A DNA stretch of 64,000 bases from Turnera subulata (GCA_028386065.3 JAKUCV010002506.1:5002-69001); one strand, 5' to 3'. Counted from the first letter of the stretch, positions 1 to 11,400 are shown. A program made the numbers and translations. Notes: generated from the letters alone by a model not told the origin.

Positions 1-433
1 CGATGATTACCCTTATGTCCACCCAGTTACGGGTGACTAGGAATAATATCAGAATACATGATTCATATGTTGGATACCTTGACGATCTCAGGTCGGAGGA
101 CAATCACATCTATAAGAAACACTAATGACATACATATAACGCTCCATGTAGTGTTCTTATGTGGGTCAGTCCAGTCCACAAGTTCTCCAACTTGTACCCG
201 TATGTAGAATTCATATCTCATATAAATTCTCAACATACGCTAGTCTTGATCTATTAGTACAACCCATCCATAATAATAATCGACTAGGGACATTTAAGAA
301 TATGAAATATTCTAGGGTTATAAGTATGTGCAAGCGTTTATCTCATAAACGATACTTATTGGAATAACCTTAAAGTGTATGTACATGACTATAAATGAAC
401 ATCCATGATTGGCTTTTGGGCATATTACTAACA
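1..433 (-). mobile_element. copia LTR, right-hand part, cut by window edge
   Basis: This stretch matches the right-hand ~430 bp of the copia LTRs at 44930-46431, 23886-25362 and 30223-31688. It is closest to the 44930 copy, sharing the 'acccttatgtccacccagtt' block. It ends at 433 in ...ATTACTAACA, the reverse complement of the family's TGTTAGT start, so the LTR is read on the minus strand. The next five bases (AAGAT, 434-438) would be the target duplication, but the partner lies outside the window. It could be a solo LTR or the end of a full element. Confidence 0.8.
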
Positions 434-1389
434 AAGATTCCCAGAAACCGAGGGCCAGTCTTTCAAAACTTCAGGATGAGATGATTCCTAAAGAGGAGCA
501 TGGGATGCTCCAAAACCTGGCACACACGACACACATCTATCATTCGAATTTGGTTGTTCCTGTTCATACGTTGGTTTGTGCTTAGTTCCTAAGGACTCAT
601 CAACGAGGCGCATCTGTGAACACTCAAATTTGACCCATGAATTTTCCACAAAAGTTAGATTTTGAATGTGTTTGAACCTAGGGTTAATGAGATGATTTGG
701 TCCTCGGAATAAAGCATGTCAAGAATTTATTTTAGTGAAAGTAACACATTTTAGTGATTTGAGCCGTTGTATATTGGTGTACTAGGATTAATGAGATGTA
801 TTAATCTTAGGATAAAATATACAATAAGTTTATTTATACTGAAATGTATTTTTGGGGCCCTTTATCTATTTTTAATCAAATTTTAATGAGATGATTTATC
901 TTTGGGTTAAAGATGGGTTTAAGGGCCCAAGTTAATTCTCCAGAGTTTGATTAGCCCATTAACACATTTCTTGCAGACTAATCTTAGCTCTGATTTTCGT
1001 GAAAAATCGGAGCTAAATCATCATTTATGTGGAAATGTTGTTTTTGGTATGATTTAGTAAGAAATGGATGTTAAATGTGTAATCAATCAATCTTGGGATG
1101 ATTTAGGGGAGTGGTGATCAAGTAATTGAGTGATTCTGGGTTAATTAGGGGTTAATTATGCGTTAGGAACAAATCAGAGTTGAATTAGGGGGATTGGGAG
1201 TCGAACCCCCGATCCCATGACTTTGGTTCGCCATGACCATGTAGCCTAAAGGAGTCACATGATGGTTTTTCCCAAGTTTTGTCCTTAATAAAATTTGGGT
1301 GGCGACTCCAATGTCATGTGATTGACCCGAGGAAGAAGGTGAAAGGATTAGGTGAATAGGCCCAAGTGATTTTGGGTCGGGTATTCACA
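434..1389 (+). mobile_element. element F: 3' end of a Tat-type LTR element with internally deleted 3' LTR
   Basis: Bases 434-614 match the reverse complement of the 3' internal end of element D (about 7526-7700). They finish in a polypurine-type tract (ACGAGGCGCATC, 603-614) directly before an LTR start, TGTGAACACTC, at 615. The LTR ends at 1389 in GGGTCGGGTATTCACA, as in the 41382-43021 LTR. At 775 bp it is about half the usual 1.6 kb: near 1200 it jumps from the middle of the LTR to its last ~190 bp, so the hairpin cluster and TATA region are missing. It abuts the gag of the minus-strand element C, which it appears to have entered. The probable target duplication CCGTG (1390-1394) cannot be checked on the left, where a copia LTR begins. 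Confidence 0.75.
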
Positions 1390-1720
1390 CCGTGCCATCA
1401 AACTTGTCAAAATCCGGCATCTTGAACTTATCGGGGAGCCATGCTTTGGGGAATAAAGCCAAATGATCGAGGTTGTAGTCATCCTCCTTACGCTTAAGCT
1501 CCTTGAGCATTCCTTCGATCTTGTTGATCTTCTCATCAAGGCGTGGGATCAAAATTTCCGGATTCTCATCAACAATAATTGTCTGCTTACCATCGGCTTT
1601 GCTAGTGCTTGTCTTTGAGGATTGGGCAACGGTCCCATCATTGCCCCTTGCCATCTTCAAAGCTTCGAGAAATTGAGCCATCTTGACACCCTTCAACTTC
1701 TCCACCAACTCACCCATCAC
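1390..1720 (-). pseudogene. Tat-type gag fragment of element C (copy 1)
   Basis: An open frame of about 110 residues starts at ATG 1720 and runs into the LTR of element F at 1390. The C-terminal part contains a stretch ending KFKMPDFDKFDGT. This matches the conserved start of the retrotransposon gag domain in Tat-lineage Ty3/gypsy elements, usually of the form KFKMPxxxKFDGTxDP. The upstream part is charged and probably helical (IPRLDEKINKIEGMLKELKR). The rest of gag and all of pol are absent, so this is a truncated piece of a structural capsid gene. It lies 740 bp from a primer site on its right, as expected for the first gene after the 5' LTR. A second, more decayed copy is at 35073-35319. 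Confidence 0.7.
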
Positions 1721-2475
1721 GGTCAGTTCATTAACTTGGATAGTTTCGCCACTTATGGTGTCCTAGGGAATATAATTTCCAAACGAACATGTTCATGGCA
1801 ATTAAGAAATCCTAAGTGCAGGCTTGACATGATTTTGTGGAAAATGACGCCAAAATTTTATGATGGAGTAGACTCGGAAAAAAAAAAATTTGAAAGTTCT
1901 AATTTTTTTTGCCTTTTTTTTTTGTTTTTGGAAAACAAACAAATAGAAAAAGGTTTTAGAAAACTGCTTTAGCTCAAAAAATTGTTTTTGAAAACATGTT
2001 ATGTGATATGATGCTAATGATGTTTAATGGATGCAAACATGGACTCCCAAAGCAAACAAGACATACAAACATTCACATAGTATAGGCATTGCATACCAAT
2101 AGTCAATCATCAAAATTTCAACATGATATAGTTTGTATACATAGTATGGTAGGGTATGCAGGTTGGTTGGGGGCTAAGAAACCGCGGCTAAGGAATAGTT
2201 TAGCCTATCCCACTTGTGACACATTCATGTCGCATGGGGTCCAAGGCTTGTTAATCCCAATCATTGCTTGCGGCGGGCAACAGACAAATCTCATACCATA
2301 TCACCACAAAAGATGGTATGTTTGGGCAAGGATTTGACTCATTCGCTTAAGGTAAAGGTTTAAACACACAAAAGAATGAATGCAACCATGCACATGGCAA
2401 GAAAAGAGACACAAAACTCAATCGAAAATTGAACACTATCTCTTAAACCCACGAATCCCCAATGGAGTCGCCAGC
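1721..2475 (-). other. leader of element C (copy 1) with primer-binding site
   Basis: This is the untranslated stretch between the 5' LTR on the right and gag on the left. The primer site reads TGGCGACTCCATTGGGGA on the minus strand (2473 to 2456), two bases from the LTR. This resembles the tRNA-Arg-type primer site I associate with Tat/Ogre-lineage elements. A segment near 2160-2300 (with GGTTGGTTGGGGGCTAAGAA) recurs at the same place in the leaders of elements B, D and E. At 2237-2241 GGGTC is intact, while copy 2 carries element E at that site. No open frame in the leader looks coding. Confidence 0.7.
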
Positions 2476-3548
2476 TGTGAGAACCCGGACCGAATATCCC
2501 TTCGGCCTTCTCACCTATGATCGATGGAGTCGCCACCCATGTTTTATTTGGATGGAAAAACTCAGGAAAAACCAAAGATAACTCCTTGTACCCACAAAAT
2601 TAGTACCAAAGATACCGGACTCGGGGGTTCGTCATGGATGGCAAGGTATGAGGCACCCCATCCATGCTTGGGCAAAGTAGTATTCAATTTAAGCGATAAA
2701 AGTGTCTCGTGCATGTGTGTAAACCAGAATTCCAGCAAGCAATAATCATCAGAATCATCATGCATGAACACAAAATTAAAAGAACAAAAGAGAAAAGAAA
2801 AGGTTAAAACATAATTTGGCTTGCGTCTACACCACTAGAGACATCCTACGTACCCCAGTCGGGTTCAAAGCCCACGTAGTTCTTCGATTCAAAACACTAA
2901 AGAGAATATTTCAGCATCATCACAGCATTGAATCAACAACAAACAAGGCAATTTAGAATCGAAAAAGGTTTAGAACACTTACCTTGAGTTTCTGGACAGA
3001 AACTAGAGTCAAATGCAGCGGATTTTAAGCGCACCAAAAGATCAATTCAGCCTTTGTGCTCAACAGTAAAGTTGTAGGTCTTGCTCTATGCTTTCCAGAG
3101 AGTTCATGATCGTAGCAATTCAACGTCTAGAGCTCTAGATATGTTTTAATTACCGAGACTGCATGCTGCAGGAGCTTATACGCGAGTTCTTCTCGTTCTT
3201 GGCTCCGGGATTGCGTTTGATTGCTCCTAAGCCCTTGAATTCAACTTATTTTTTGTAAAGACTAATAAGAAAACACAACTAGAGTAGTACCACATGAGAT
3301 CTGTGAGAGAAAAGCAATAGGAATTGAAGAATATAATTGAAAGTGTTTTCCCAAGCTAAGGCGCTTTATAGAGAGAACTACCGACCCCGAAAGTGTGTTT
3401 AGAGGGTTCCATTTATAGTGTTGAGGGCCTAAAGGCTCGTGGTTTTGATCCTAGGGTTGAGATTAAACCCCTAGATCCAGTGGTTGAGAGTTAAGATCGA
3501 AAAAGAGGCAAAAAACTAAAATATTTCCGAAACTAGGAAAGATGTCCG
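2476..3548 (-). repeat. 5' LTR of element C (copy 1), first part, broken by element B
   Basis: The LTR starts TGTGAGAACCCGG next to the primer site and runs right until element B begins at 3549. On the minus strand a TATA-type box (ACTATAAATGGAACC) lies near 3400-3420. The remainder of this LTR is not present in copy 1. In copy 2 the matching LTR continues on the far side of B (51678-52197), giving a full length of about 1.6 kb. Confidence 0.75.
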
Positions 3549-5305
3549 TGTGAACACCCAAATCTGACCTTCTAATATTCTATTATTTTGAATTATAAAT
3601 ATATTTGTGACTAAGGATTAGTGAGATGATTTAATCCCGAGTTCGGGTATTTTCGTAATTTAATTTGGTGGAATATTAGTATTTTATTATTTTTGGATTT
3701 TTGATATATTTAATTCAGAATTTTTGAGATGATTTGATTCTAGGTTTAATATATTTTAGAGTTTAATTATAATAAAATATAGGTATTTGATTGTTTTTAG
3801 GCTTTTATTTATTTTGGACCTATTTGAGATGATTTTGGGTTTAAAATAATTTAGGAGCCTGGACCAATTGACTATGGATCCTCCAGCAACTAAAACCCAT
3901 AAAAAAACACTAAGCCTAGCAGCCAATTAACCCTAAATTAGTCCAGAATTCAGGTTAATTAGTTTCCTTCTTAGTTTTTGGTAGTTTATGGTAAATGGAG
4001 TGAAGTGAGGAGAAAAAAAAAATAGAGAAAGGGGTTGGGGTAAGCTACAAGTTAGGAGGGTTTATGGAAGCTTAAAATAGGTAAAAACTAATTAGGAAAG
4101 ACGTGGGAATCAAGCTGAGCCGGAATAATGAGGATCGAAACTGGAAAGGAAAGAACACTTTTGGAAATACCATGACCGCCAGCACCTAGCGGGCTTGGAA
4201 ACATGACCGCCAGCACCGCGACGACTGCCACAGCCTGGCGGACATCCTTTGCAGTTTTGGTAGTTTTTTTTTTATTTTTCTTATTTACTTGATTGTGGGT
4301 ATCTACACTGTTGGATATAGAGATTCAATCCTGAACCTTAGAACAAAACTACGTCCAGACCCTCTGAACACTAAAAATAGGACCCCCCATTCACCCTCAA
4401 ACTCACCAATTTTCTCTCTTGCCCCTCGATACACACATAAGCTAAGTGCTTGGAATAATTCTCTGATTCCATGCTTAGGAATCCTTTTTGTAGGATTAAA
4501 GTTTTGGAGGATTTTCGTGAGGAGAAGTAGCAATAGAGTAGTAGCAAGAGGAGAGCAAGAGAAGGAGAAGGAGGAGGCGGATTGAAGCAAGTTTATAGAG
4601 GAAAAGAGGAGGAACCCGAGTAGAGGAATCCTGTGCAGGCAGTTTCAGAACAATCATCATATCTACAGCTGTAGTTGTTGGATTATTGCGTTCTTGGAGG
4701 CTCTGGAAAGCTAAGAAGTAGCTTTACAATTTTAATGTTGGTGCAAGAGACCAGTTCCACCTCTGTCTGCCTCAAATTACCTGGTGAATTTCTATCAAAA
4801 TTCTGCTTAGGAGTGGTAAGCATGAAGGAGCAAGAGGAGGGCTTCAAGAGGTAACTCATTCTAATTTTCTTGGCTAATTGTTGCTGTGACAAAATGATGC
4901 TGTTGATCTGATTGTATGTGATGCATGTAAGAACTACATGAGCTTTGAACCCATTACCAGAGGGTACGTAGGTAGTTTCTAGTGGTGGAAATGCAAGCTC
5001 AATCTTTATTTATTTTTTGTTTTGTTTTTGTTATTTGTTTGTGCATGGCATATGTTGATCTTTAATTGCACATGATCTCGCCCCAACATGGATGGGTGCC
5101 TCACACCTCCAATCCATGACAAACCCCCGGGTCCACTTCTTTGGTTCGCTTACTGGTTGCCTTAAGGAGTCATCGGTTGCCTAAGGAAGACTTTTCCCTG
5201 AATTTTGCCCACTAATAAAATTCAGGTGGCGACTCCAAAGATGTGGATTATGGTTAAGAAGAAGGTGGTGAGTAGGCCCAATGAATTTTGGGTTGGGTAC
5301 TCATA
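3549..5305 (+). repeat. element B 5' LTR (copy 1)
   Basis: The LTR runs from TGTGAACACCCAAATCTG to ...GGTACTCATA (terminal A in place of CA). It is 1757 bp and aligns with 44346-47061 and with the 3' LTR at 49996-51672. The preceding GTCCG (3544-3548) is the target duplication also seen at 44341-44345. U3 holds the GC-rich hairpin cluster (about 4170-4245, several GACCGCC motifs), then a box like CACTAAAAATAGGACCCC near 4365. A weak primer site (5308-5325, TGGCGACTCAAATGAGGA) follows. U5 carries a second primer-like TGGCGACTCC at about 5226. Confidence 0.8.
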
Positions 5306-5921
5306 GTTGGCGACTCAAATGAGGACATAGAGGGTTTAAGAGATCATATGCTATCATTGATTAATATATGCCTTTTGTTTGTCATGTGCGTGCCTTGCAT
5401 TCATGGATTATGTTGTAAAGCTTCTATCATAAGAGGTACATACCGTCCTACGGGGTTATTGGCCAGAGGTGAATGCATTTCTCGCCATTTAACAATGATA
5501 GGGTTAATAGGCCTGCGACCTCACGTGACGTGCTATGTCACATCCGAGTAGGCCAAGCTATCCTTTAGCGACGGCCTTTCGGCCCCCAACCAGCTGCATA
5601 CCTTGAGCATCTCGTGCATAATGAATCAATACGTGGTACGTGTATATTGGGTGATTGTTGTGGATTCGTATGTGTATAAGTAGAGTATTTTTTCTTTCGA
5701 TAAAACCCAAAAACCCACAAAAAGTGTCTAGGAGGTCAACATGAACATATGTGTCGAGGATGAATTGACGAGGATAGCTAAGAACCCTAGGGACATAAGT
5801 GTGGACATATGTAGGTTGATGATGAATTTTTGGTTTTGTCTCCTTAGTTGCTATGGATGATCGGTTAATCTACCATGTCTAGGTGAACCCACACTTGCAT
5901 ACATTAGATATTGCATCACAT
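5306..5921 (+). other. element B internal leader (copy 1), before insertion of element D
   Basis: This is noncoding sequence downstream of the primer site, sharing blocks with the leaders of elements C, D and E (for example CCCCCAACCAGCTGCATACC near 5583). It ends at the CACAT target duplication (5917-5921) of element D and resumes at 34477. The same sequence without element D is at about 47062-47129. The open frame at 5288-5551 starts inside the LTR and shows no protein family signal. Confidence 0.6.
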
Positions 5922-7525
5922 TGTGAATACCAGACCCAAAATCACTTGGGTCTATTCACCTAATCCTTTTACCTTCTTCCTCGGATCAATCCCATAACAT
6001 CGGAGTCGCCTCCGAAGTTTTATTGTGGACAAAACTTGGGAAAAGACCTTAATATGACTCCTTTAGGCTACATGGTCATGGCGAACCAAAGTTATGGGAT
6101 CGGGGGTTCGTCACAGATGGGAAGGTGTTAGGCACCCATCCGTGTTGGGTCGAGACTATGTGCAATTATAAAATGTAAGTGTGCCTGGTGCAAGTGTGTA
6201 TGTGTTGAAAATAAAGAGAAGAGGAGAAGAAGAAGATTTGGCTTGCATCCCGTTTTAAGACCGAGATTACCTACGTACCCGAGTGATCGGGGTCAAAGCC
6301 ACGTAGTTCTAAACATGGCACAAATCGGCCACTTACATCATCAAAAGCATCAACATATAATCAACAAAGAATCAATCAAAAAGAAGGTTTATTGTTACCT
6401 CTTGTAGCCCTCCTTTAGCTCCTTGCAATGGCTTGAGTTCTACACCCACCTTCTTGTCGTTTCTAAGCTCTATGGTTCATCCTCTTCTTGACTCCTCCTT
6501 GCTGGACTACTGCTAATGCCTCCCACGAAATTCCTCCAGAGTTTCTGCCTAAAGAATGTATTTCTAGGCTTGGAGAAATAGAGTTTGTCCAAGCACTCAA
6601 GGCTTATAGGTGTGTATGTGACAAAAATGTGTGATCCTTTGAAATGTGTGTGAGGGACCCTATTTATAGTGCACTGGGAAGTTGAGGGGTGTGGACCTGC
6701 TTAATGGTGAAGCTTATGCCCGGAAATCTAGTCCAAAAACGCATAGGATCGAAATTAGAAACAAAATCAGAGATTTGGCGGAATCTGAAAGGACATGACC
6801 GCCGCTGCCCGCGGTCATCCACTGCTTGACCGCCTGTGCTGGCGGTCTTGAGTGGATGCCCGCCAGCACCTGGCGGTCATCTCGAGATGACCGCCGGTTG
6901 CTCCGCGTGTCACCCGTTCTTTCCATTTTCGGACCCCCAATCCCCCTAATTCAGCCCTGATTTGATTCTACCGCGTAATTAACCCCTAATCAACCCAGAA
7001 TCACTTAATTACTTGATTATCACTCCCCCTAAATCATTCCATAACAGATTGATTACACTCTAATGTCTATTTCATACTAAGTCATGCCAAAAGCAATATT
7101 TTTACATAAATGATGATTAAACTCTGATTTCCCCCGAAAATCAGAGCCAAAATTAACCTGCAAAATGTGTCAATGGACTAGGTAAACTCTGGAGTATCGA
7201 TTTACTTGGACACTTAAACCCATTCCTAACCCAAAAATGAATCATTATATAATTGGATTAAAAACAACTAGAAGAGCCCAAGCAATGAAAATGTATCCTA
7301 ATGTAAATAAACCTTATTATATGTTTTACTCTACGATTAAATCATCTCACTAATCCTAAGGTTGGGATGCGTAAAGGTTTAGATTACCAAAAATACATTA
7401 ATTCTACTAATTTAAATTCTTATCATGCCTTGACTTAAAATCAAATCTTCTCATTAACCTCAAGCTAAGCATGTTTGGAATCTAATTTTAGCAAAACATT
7501 CGTGGGTAAAATTTGGGTGTTAACA
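5922..7525 (-). repeat. element D 3' LTR
   Basis: The LTR spans TGTGAATACC to ...GGGTGTTAACA and pairs with 32869-34471 over its whole length, with scattered substitutions. On the minus strand it holds the GC hairpin cluster (about 6905 to 6793) and then a TATA box in CACTATAAATAGGGTCCC near 6670-6655. A primer-like GGAGTCGCC lies near 6002. The open frame at 6714-6926 on the minus strand is hairpin-region sequence and is not considered a gene. Confidence 0.85.
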
Positions 7526-9030
7526 GATGCCCCTCGTTGATGAGTCCTTAGGAACCAAGGACGAAACAACGTAAGATAGGAACCACCAAATTTGAATGAT
7601 GAATGTGTGATGTGTGTCAAGTTTCAAAGCATCCCCTACTCCTCTCCAAGAATCATCTCATCCTAAAATTTTGTAGGGACGGGACCTCGGATTATGGGAA
7701 TCATCTCATCCCAGGGTGATAGAATCATTTAATCTAACGGTTTGTCGACATGGAATACTCCCACCCTTGTCAGCTGGGTTTCGACTTGGAAATCATCTCA
7801 TCCCAAGTCTCAGGAATCATCTCGTCCTGAGGTGATAGAATCATCTCTTCTATCGGGTTGTTGACAAGGAATACTCCCACCCTTGTCAGCTGGGTTTGGA
7901 CTTGGGAATCATCTCATCCCAAGTCTCCGGAATCATCTCATCTATCGGGTTGTCGACAAGGAATACTCCCACCCTTGTCAGCTGGTTTTCGACTCGAAAT
8001 CATCTCATCCCAAGTCTCGGGAATCATCTCATCCCGAGGTGATAGAATCATCTCATCTATCGGGTTGTCGACAAGGAATACTCCCATCCTTGTCAGCTGG
8101 GTTTCGACTTGGGAATCATCTCATCTCAAGTCTCAAGAATCTTCTCATCCCGAGGTGATAGAATCATCTCATCTTCTGGCTTGTGAAAACTAGGGTTCCC
8201 GGCCTCTGGCGTGTATCTCTCAAGGTTGACTTATCTCAAAGTTTGCAAGGGTCGGCCACTTGGCTTGCTGATTTCCCTCATGTCTGGATCTACTCTCGAG
8301 ATATTCTCTCGTTTTGCAATTTACGGGAGTTGGATCCCGGCTTGGATTCTCTCATCCTTTTGGTTGCAAGGACTGGGTCCTGGGCTCTGGGTATCTCACC
8401 TTCGGGTGTCTCAAATTCTCTCATATTGCGGCAGCTGAGTCCCGAATTTTTATTTTCTCGCCTTTGGTCTCTCTCTATCGTCTCATAGTTGAACTCACTC
8501 CCTTCAGGGTTTACTCTTACTCGGTTTATCTCACCTTCATCATCCCGCAGCTTGTAGATACTGGGACCCGGCTTTGGGTTCATTCCTTTTTGGGTATTCT
8601 CTCATTTTCGGGTTAGGGTTGGATGTGTTTCATAAATTATCCTAGTGTTTTTGGTCACCTCGCAATCTCACGGTATTAAGAAGGATGTTTCCTCATGGTC
8701 GGGTTGTCTGGGTCTCATGTCCCTGCTTACTGGACCTAATGTTGTGCCCATTGAGACATACAAATCAAAAGTGGGGTGTGATACCCCTAGCATCTCATCA
8801 TGGTCTTAGAGATGAGGTTCTGGTGAGCCCTTAGTACCAGCTTCTCAAAGCCAATGGGAACTGTGCTCTTAATTTAGGGAATCGAGACAATGAATACAAA
8901 AAATGATTAATTCAAACATTGTATCTCATTATTTGGGACTTAAAAATATGTATACAGGCTTTTACCACAGTAGAAAGGCCGTTCCGGGGCATGGGGCTTG
9001 CAAAAATCGAGGTGGGACACCAAAACAGAG
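7526..9030 (-). other. element D 3' internal region, noncoding, with minisatellite
   Basis: The polypurine tract (7526-7537 on the complement) is followed by sequence rich in ATCATCTCATCC words. About four imperfect tandem units of 92-116 bp are marked by GGAATACTCCCACCCTTGTC at about 7750, 7867, 7959 and 8073. Bases 8200-8650 continue with TCTCTC/TCTCATC-rich, weakly repetitive sequence. Bases 8650-9030 show nothing recognisable. Long open frames here (such as 7858-8193) are a by-product of the repeats. Confidence 0.6.
7745..8180. repeat. four-unit minisatellite in element D
   Basis: The units start near 7749, 7865, 7957 and 8071, with spacings of about 116, 92 and 114 bp. Each combines GGAATACTCCCACCCTTGTC, AGCTGGGTTTCGACTTGG and several GAATCATCTCATC words. 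The short unit has lost one of the internal words. The same words occur scattered, not in tandem, at 49800-49880 in element B. Confidence 0.7.
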
Positions 9031-9139
9031 GCGGCGGTCATGCAAGGAGGCCCGCCAGAGTCTGACGGTCATGTGGGGATGACCGCCAGGGCGTGGCGGT
9101 CTTCTCGTGATGTCCGCTGACCCTATTTTGGGTTTAAAA
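9031..9139 (+). promoter_or_regulatory. probable promoter of the antisense mobile-domain gene
   Basis: Several GGCGGTC/GACCGCC inverted words (9031-9119) stand just before a TATA-like TTTAAAAA (about 9133-9140). A pyrimidine-rich leader (CCTTCTCTCTCTCCTC) follows, with an ATG at 9316. The layout copies the U3 hairpin cluster plus TATA of the LTRs in this window, but faces the opposite way to the transcription of element D. Promoter function is inferred from layout only. Confidence 0.45.
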
Positions 9140-9315
9140 ACCCGTTTCCTTCTCTCTCTCCTCATTCTTCACTCATAACACCCCAAACACCAAAATCCTT
9201 CTGATTTTCTCTTCTCCTCCTACCCTCAAAACACTCTAGAACACCTCTCAACTTCTCCCAATCCTCATCCACGGCTTCATCATCATCAAATCCATCCAAA
9301 TCGCGGGAAGAGACT

Positions 9316-11400
9316 ATGAGGAAATATCGTCCCAAATTCAACCCAGAGGAGAACCCAAGTTTGTTGTTGAAATTTCCTAGTAGGCACATCTCTACCCAAA
9401 CTCAACAAGGTTCAAGTAAGTGGTTTCTTCACCAAAAAACCCATTGAATTCCATTCTTGATTGAACTTTGAGTTTATGCCCCTATGCCTCTTGAATCTGA
9501 ATTTGTGTGATGCGTATTGTGTTTGGATGCTTAAAAGGTGCTCCTAGGATGTTTATAATGCCTTCCTTTATGCCTATCTTGTGAATTAAACCCAAGAGAT
9601 CACAGATTGAGGTCTTGCCCAAATTGGGGGTTTAGGGTTCTTGGTGAAATTTGGGGATTCTGGGTGTTTCTGGTGTTGTTTGGTCATTGCGAGTGCATAA
9701 GATTGATGTCGGGTGATTGAGTATTATTGGGCTTGTCCCAATTTTGACAAATTTTAAACTTCTTCGGGGCGGTTTTTTGTGATTTTCTTGCGCTTTGACC
9801 CGTAAATGAAACTGTGCTATGATGTTTGAATGCATGATGCAAGTGTGTAATCCCATCCCCATGGTGTATGTCTTGATGTATGCGGTCATGGTTTGGTTGT
9901 GGCAAACCTGGGTTGACGTGTGTATTGACCTCTTTTGTTGTATCTACACAGGATCCGAAGGATAGGCAGCGAAATCACGCCGGGGCTAACGCACACCATC
10001 TCATCCTTGAACATGTGATGAAGGATAGGCCTGTTCGAGAGATCACTGAGAGAGTTGGGTTGTGGGACTTCTTTCGCACTTTCCGAGGAGCCAGAGTCAA
10101 CCTACAGGCTGTATCGGCTCTGGGCGAGAGATGGTGGAATACCATCAATACCTTCCACTTTGCTTGTGGTGAGATGACTATGACTCCTTCGGATTTTGCC
10201 CACTTTACCGGGCTGTTATTCCAAGGCGATCCAGTCGTCTTTGTTCAGCAGCTAGGCCACGATCGTTTTTAGGAGTTGGTGGGACTTGTCCCTGACTGGG
10301 TCCGCACATGTGAGGTATCTCCTATGTGGCTACAGAATGCCTTATTGGATTCTCAGTATCCTGGGACGGCTGAGCAGAGAGCTCGAGGCTTGATATTGGT
10401 GAGCTTGAGTAGATCCTTCTTTGCTTCTCCCTCATCTCTCGTCTCCAGAAAAATCCTTTTGGTAACATTGTCTTACCGAACATTTGTTGGCAGAACCAGT
10501 TTTCTCCTTTTATGGCTTACGAGGACATATTAGAGAGGATTGACTCCATGACCCTAGTGATGGATCATTGTCGGTGCTTGATAGGCTATTCGGACTTGTG
10601 GGTGTGGTACCTCGGAGTCTGTCTTTGTGTGTAGACCATAGAGATGCTATGCATACCATTCTGATCCACCGATCTCCATGCGGGACATTAAAGAGCGGGG
10701 TGAGGCCCTCGAAGGAGACTGCTTGGATTGGCACGCCGATGACTTGGCTTACTCTGGTGACTATTCTTCTTTCGTCCTTGAGTTTCTGATGCCTCCATTG
10801 ACTACCCCATAGGCAGGTGGGCCGATAGCTAGCACTGGTCCCTCTCGGCAGAGTTCCGCCTCGCGGAGGAGGAAGGGTACTGGGGCGTCTTCTTCTGTGT
10901 CTGGCCCTGTCCTCCCGACCTGTGATGCTGATTTTGAGTCTTTTGATGACTCATATAGGCGTTGTCGGGTATTTTTTTTCCGAGGACCTACCTCCTAACT
11001 TTTCATCATTCTCGGCTGACATTACAACGGTACCATCTCTACAATTATCCTTAAATTTTTTCTTTCTTCTCCTCATTTGTAGCTTGGTTGACCTTCTTTG
11101 TATGAATAGGTTCCGGCCGCCGAGGTTTCTCGACATTGGACACTGCTTGGACGGGTCAAGGCAACCCTGACGGCCAAAGCCATCCGGATACGGGAGTTGA
11201 CTTCCTGTGTGAGAGAGGGGGGATGTGCTCGCCCCGTGCCACTGTCCAGAGATCCCCATCCTCCTGGGCCGTCGGTACCACCTTTTGCCCCTCAGCCAAA
11301 TCCTCATCCTACTGATCCTACCTCGGGTGATTCCAAGAAGACAATATAGAAGCACACTAAACCGGTTCGCCAAACCCAGAGTAAGAAGAGACAATCCTGA
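9316..11400 (+). pseudogene. plant mobile domain (MAIN-like) gene, decayed, antisense in element D
   Basis: The best-preserved exon (9952-10398) encodes a plant mobile domain. It contains ALGERWWNTINTFHFACGE followed by MTMTPSDFAHFTGL, the hallmark of MAIN/MAIL1-like proteins and of transposon-borne relatives. A first exon may start at ATG 9316 and splice at GTAAGT (9416) to CTACACAG (9951), but the joined phase is off by one base. A TAG at 10270 interrupts the domain. A GTGAGC donor (10399) and an acceptor at 10493 give a 95 bp intron. Later coding pieces need frame changes (about 10670-10810, an Arg/Ser-rich part to about 10975) and a last exon from about 11111 to TGA 11398-11400 with one internal TAG. 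The original function was probably silencing-related or transposon-associated. No functional product is expected. Confidence 0.65.

Noticed and set aside
4303..4590. Ser/Leu-rich minus-strand frame, with relatives at 46672-46875 and 50434-50991
   Set aside because: All are the complement of the region just past the TATA box in element B LTRs. Copies carry indels without frame preservation.
7858..8616. Ser-rich plus-strand frames of about 100 residues
   Set aside because: The frames follow from the minisatellite and TCTC-rich sequence, since unit length near a multiple of three keeps several frames open.
9316..11400. Host MAIN/MAIL1 gene
   Set aside because: It has multiple stops, a splice phase mismatch, and lies between the LTRs of element D with its promoter resembling the element's own LTR.
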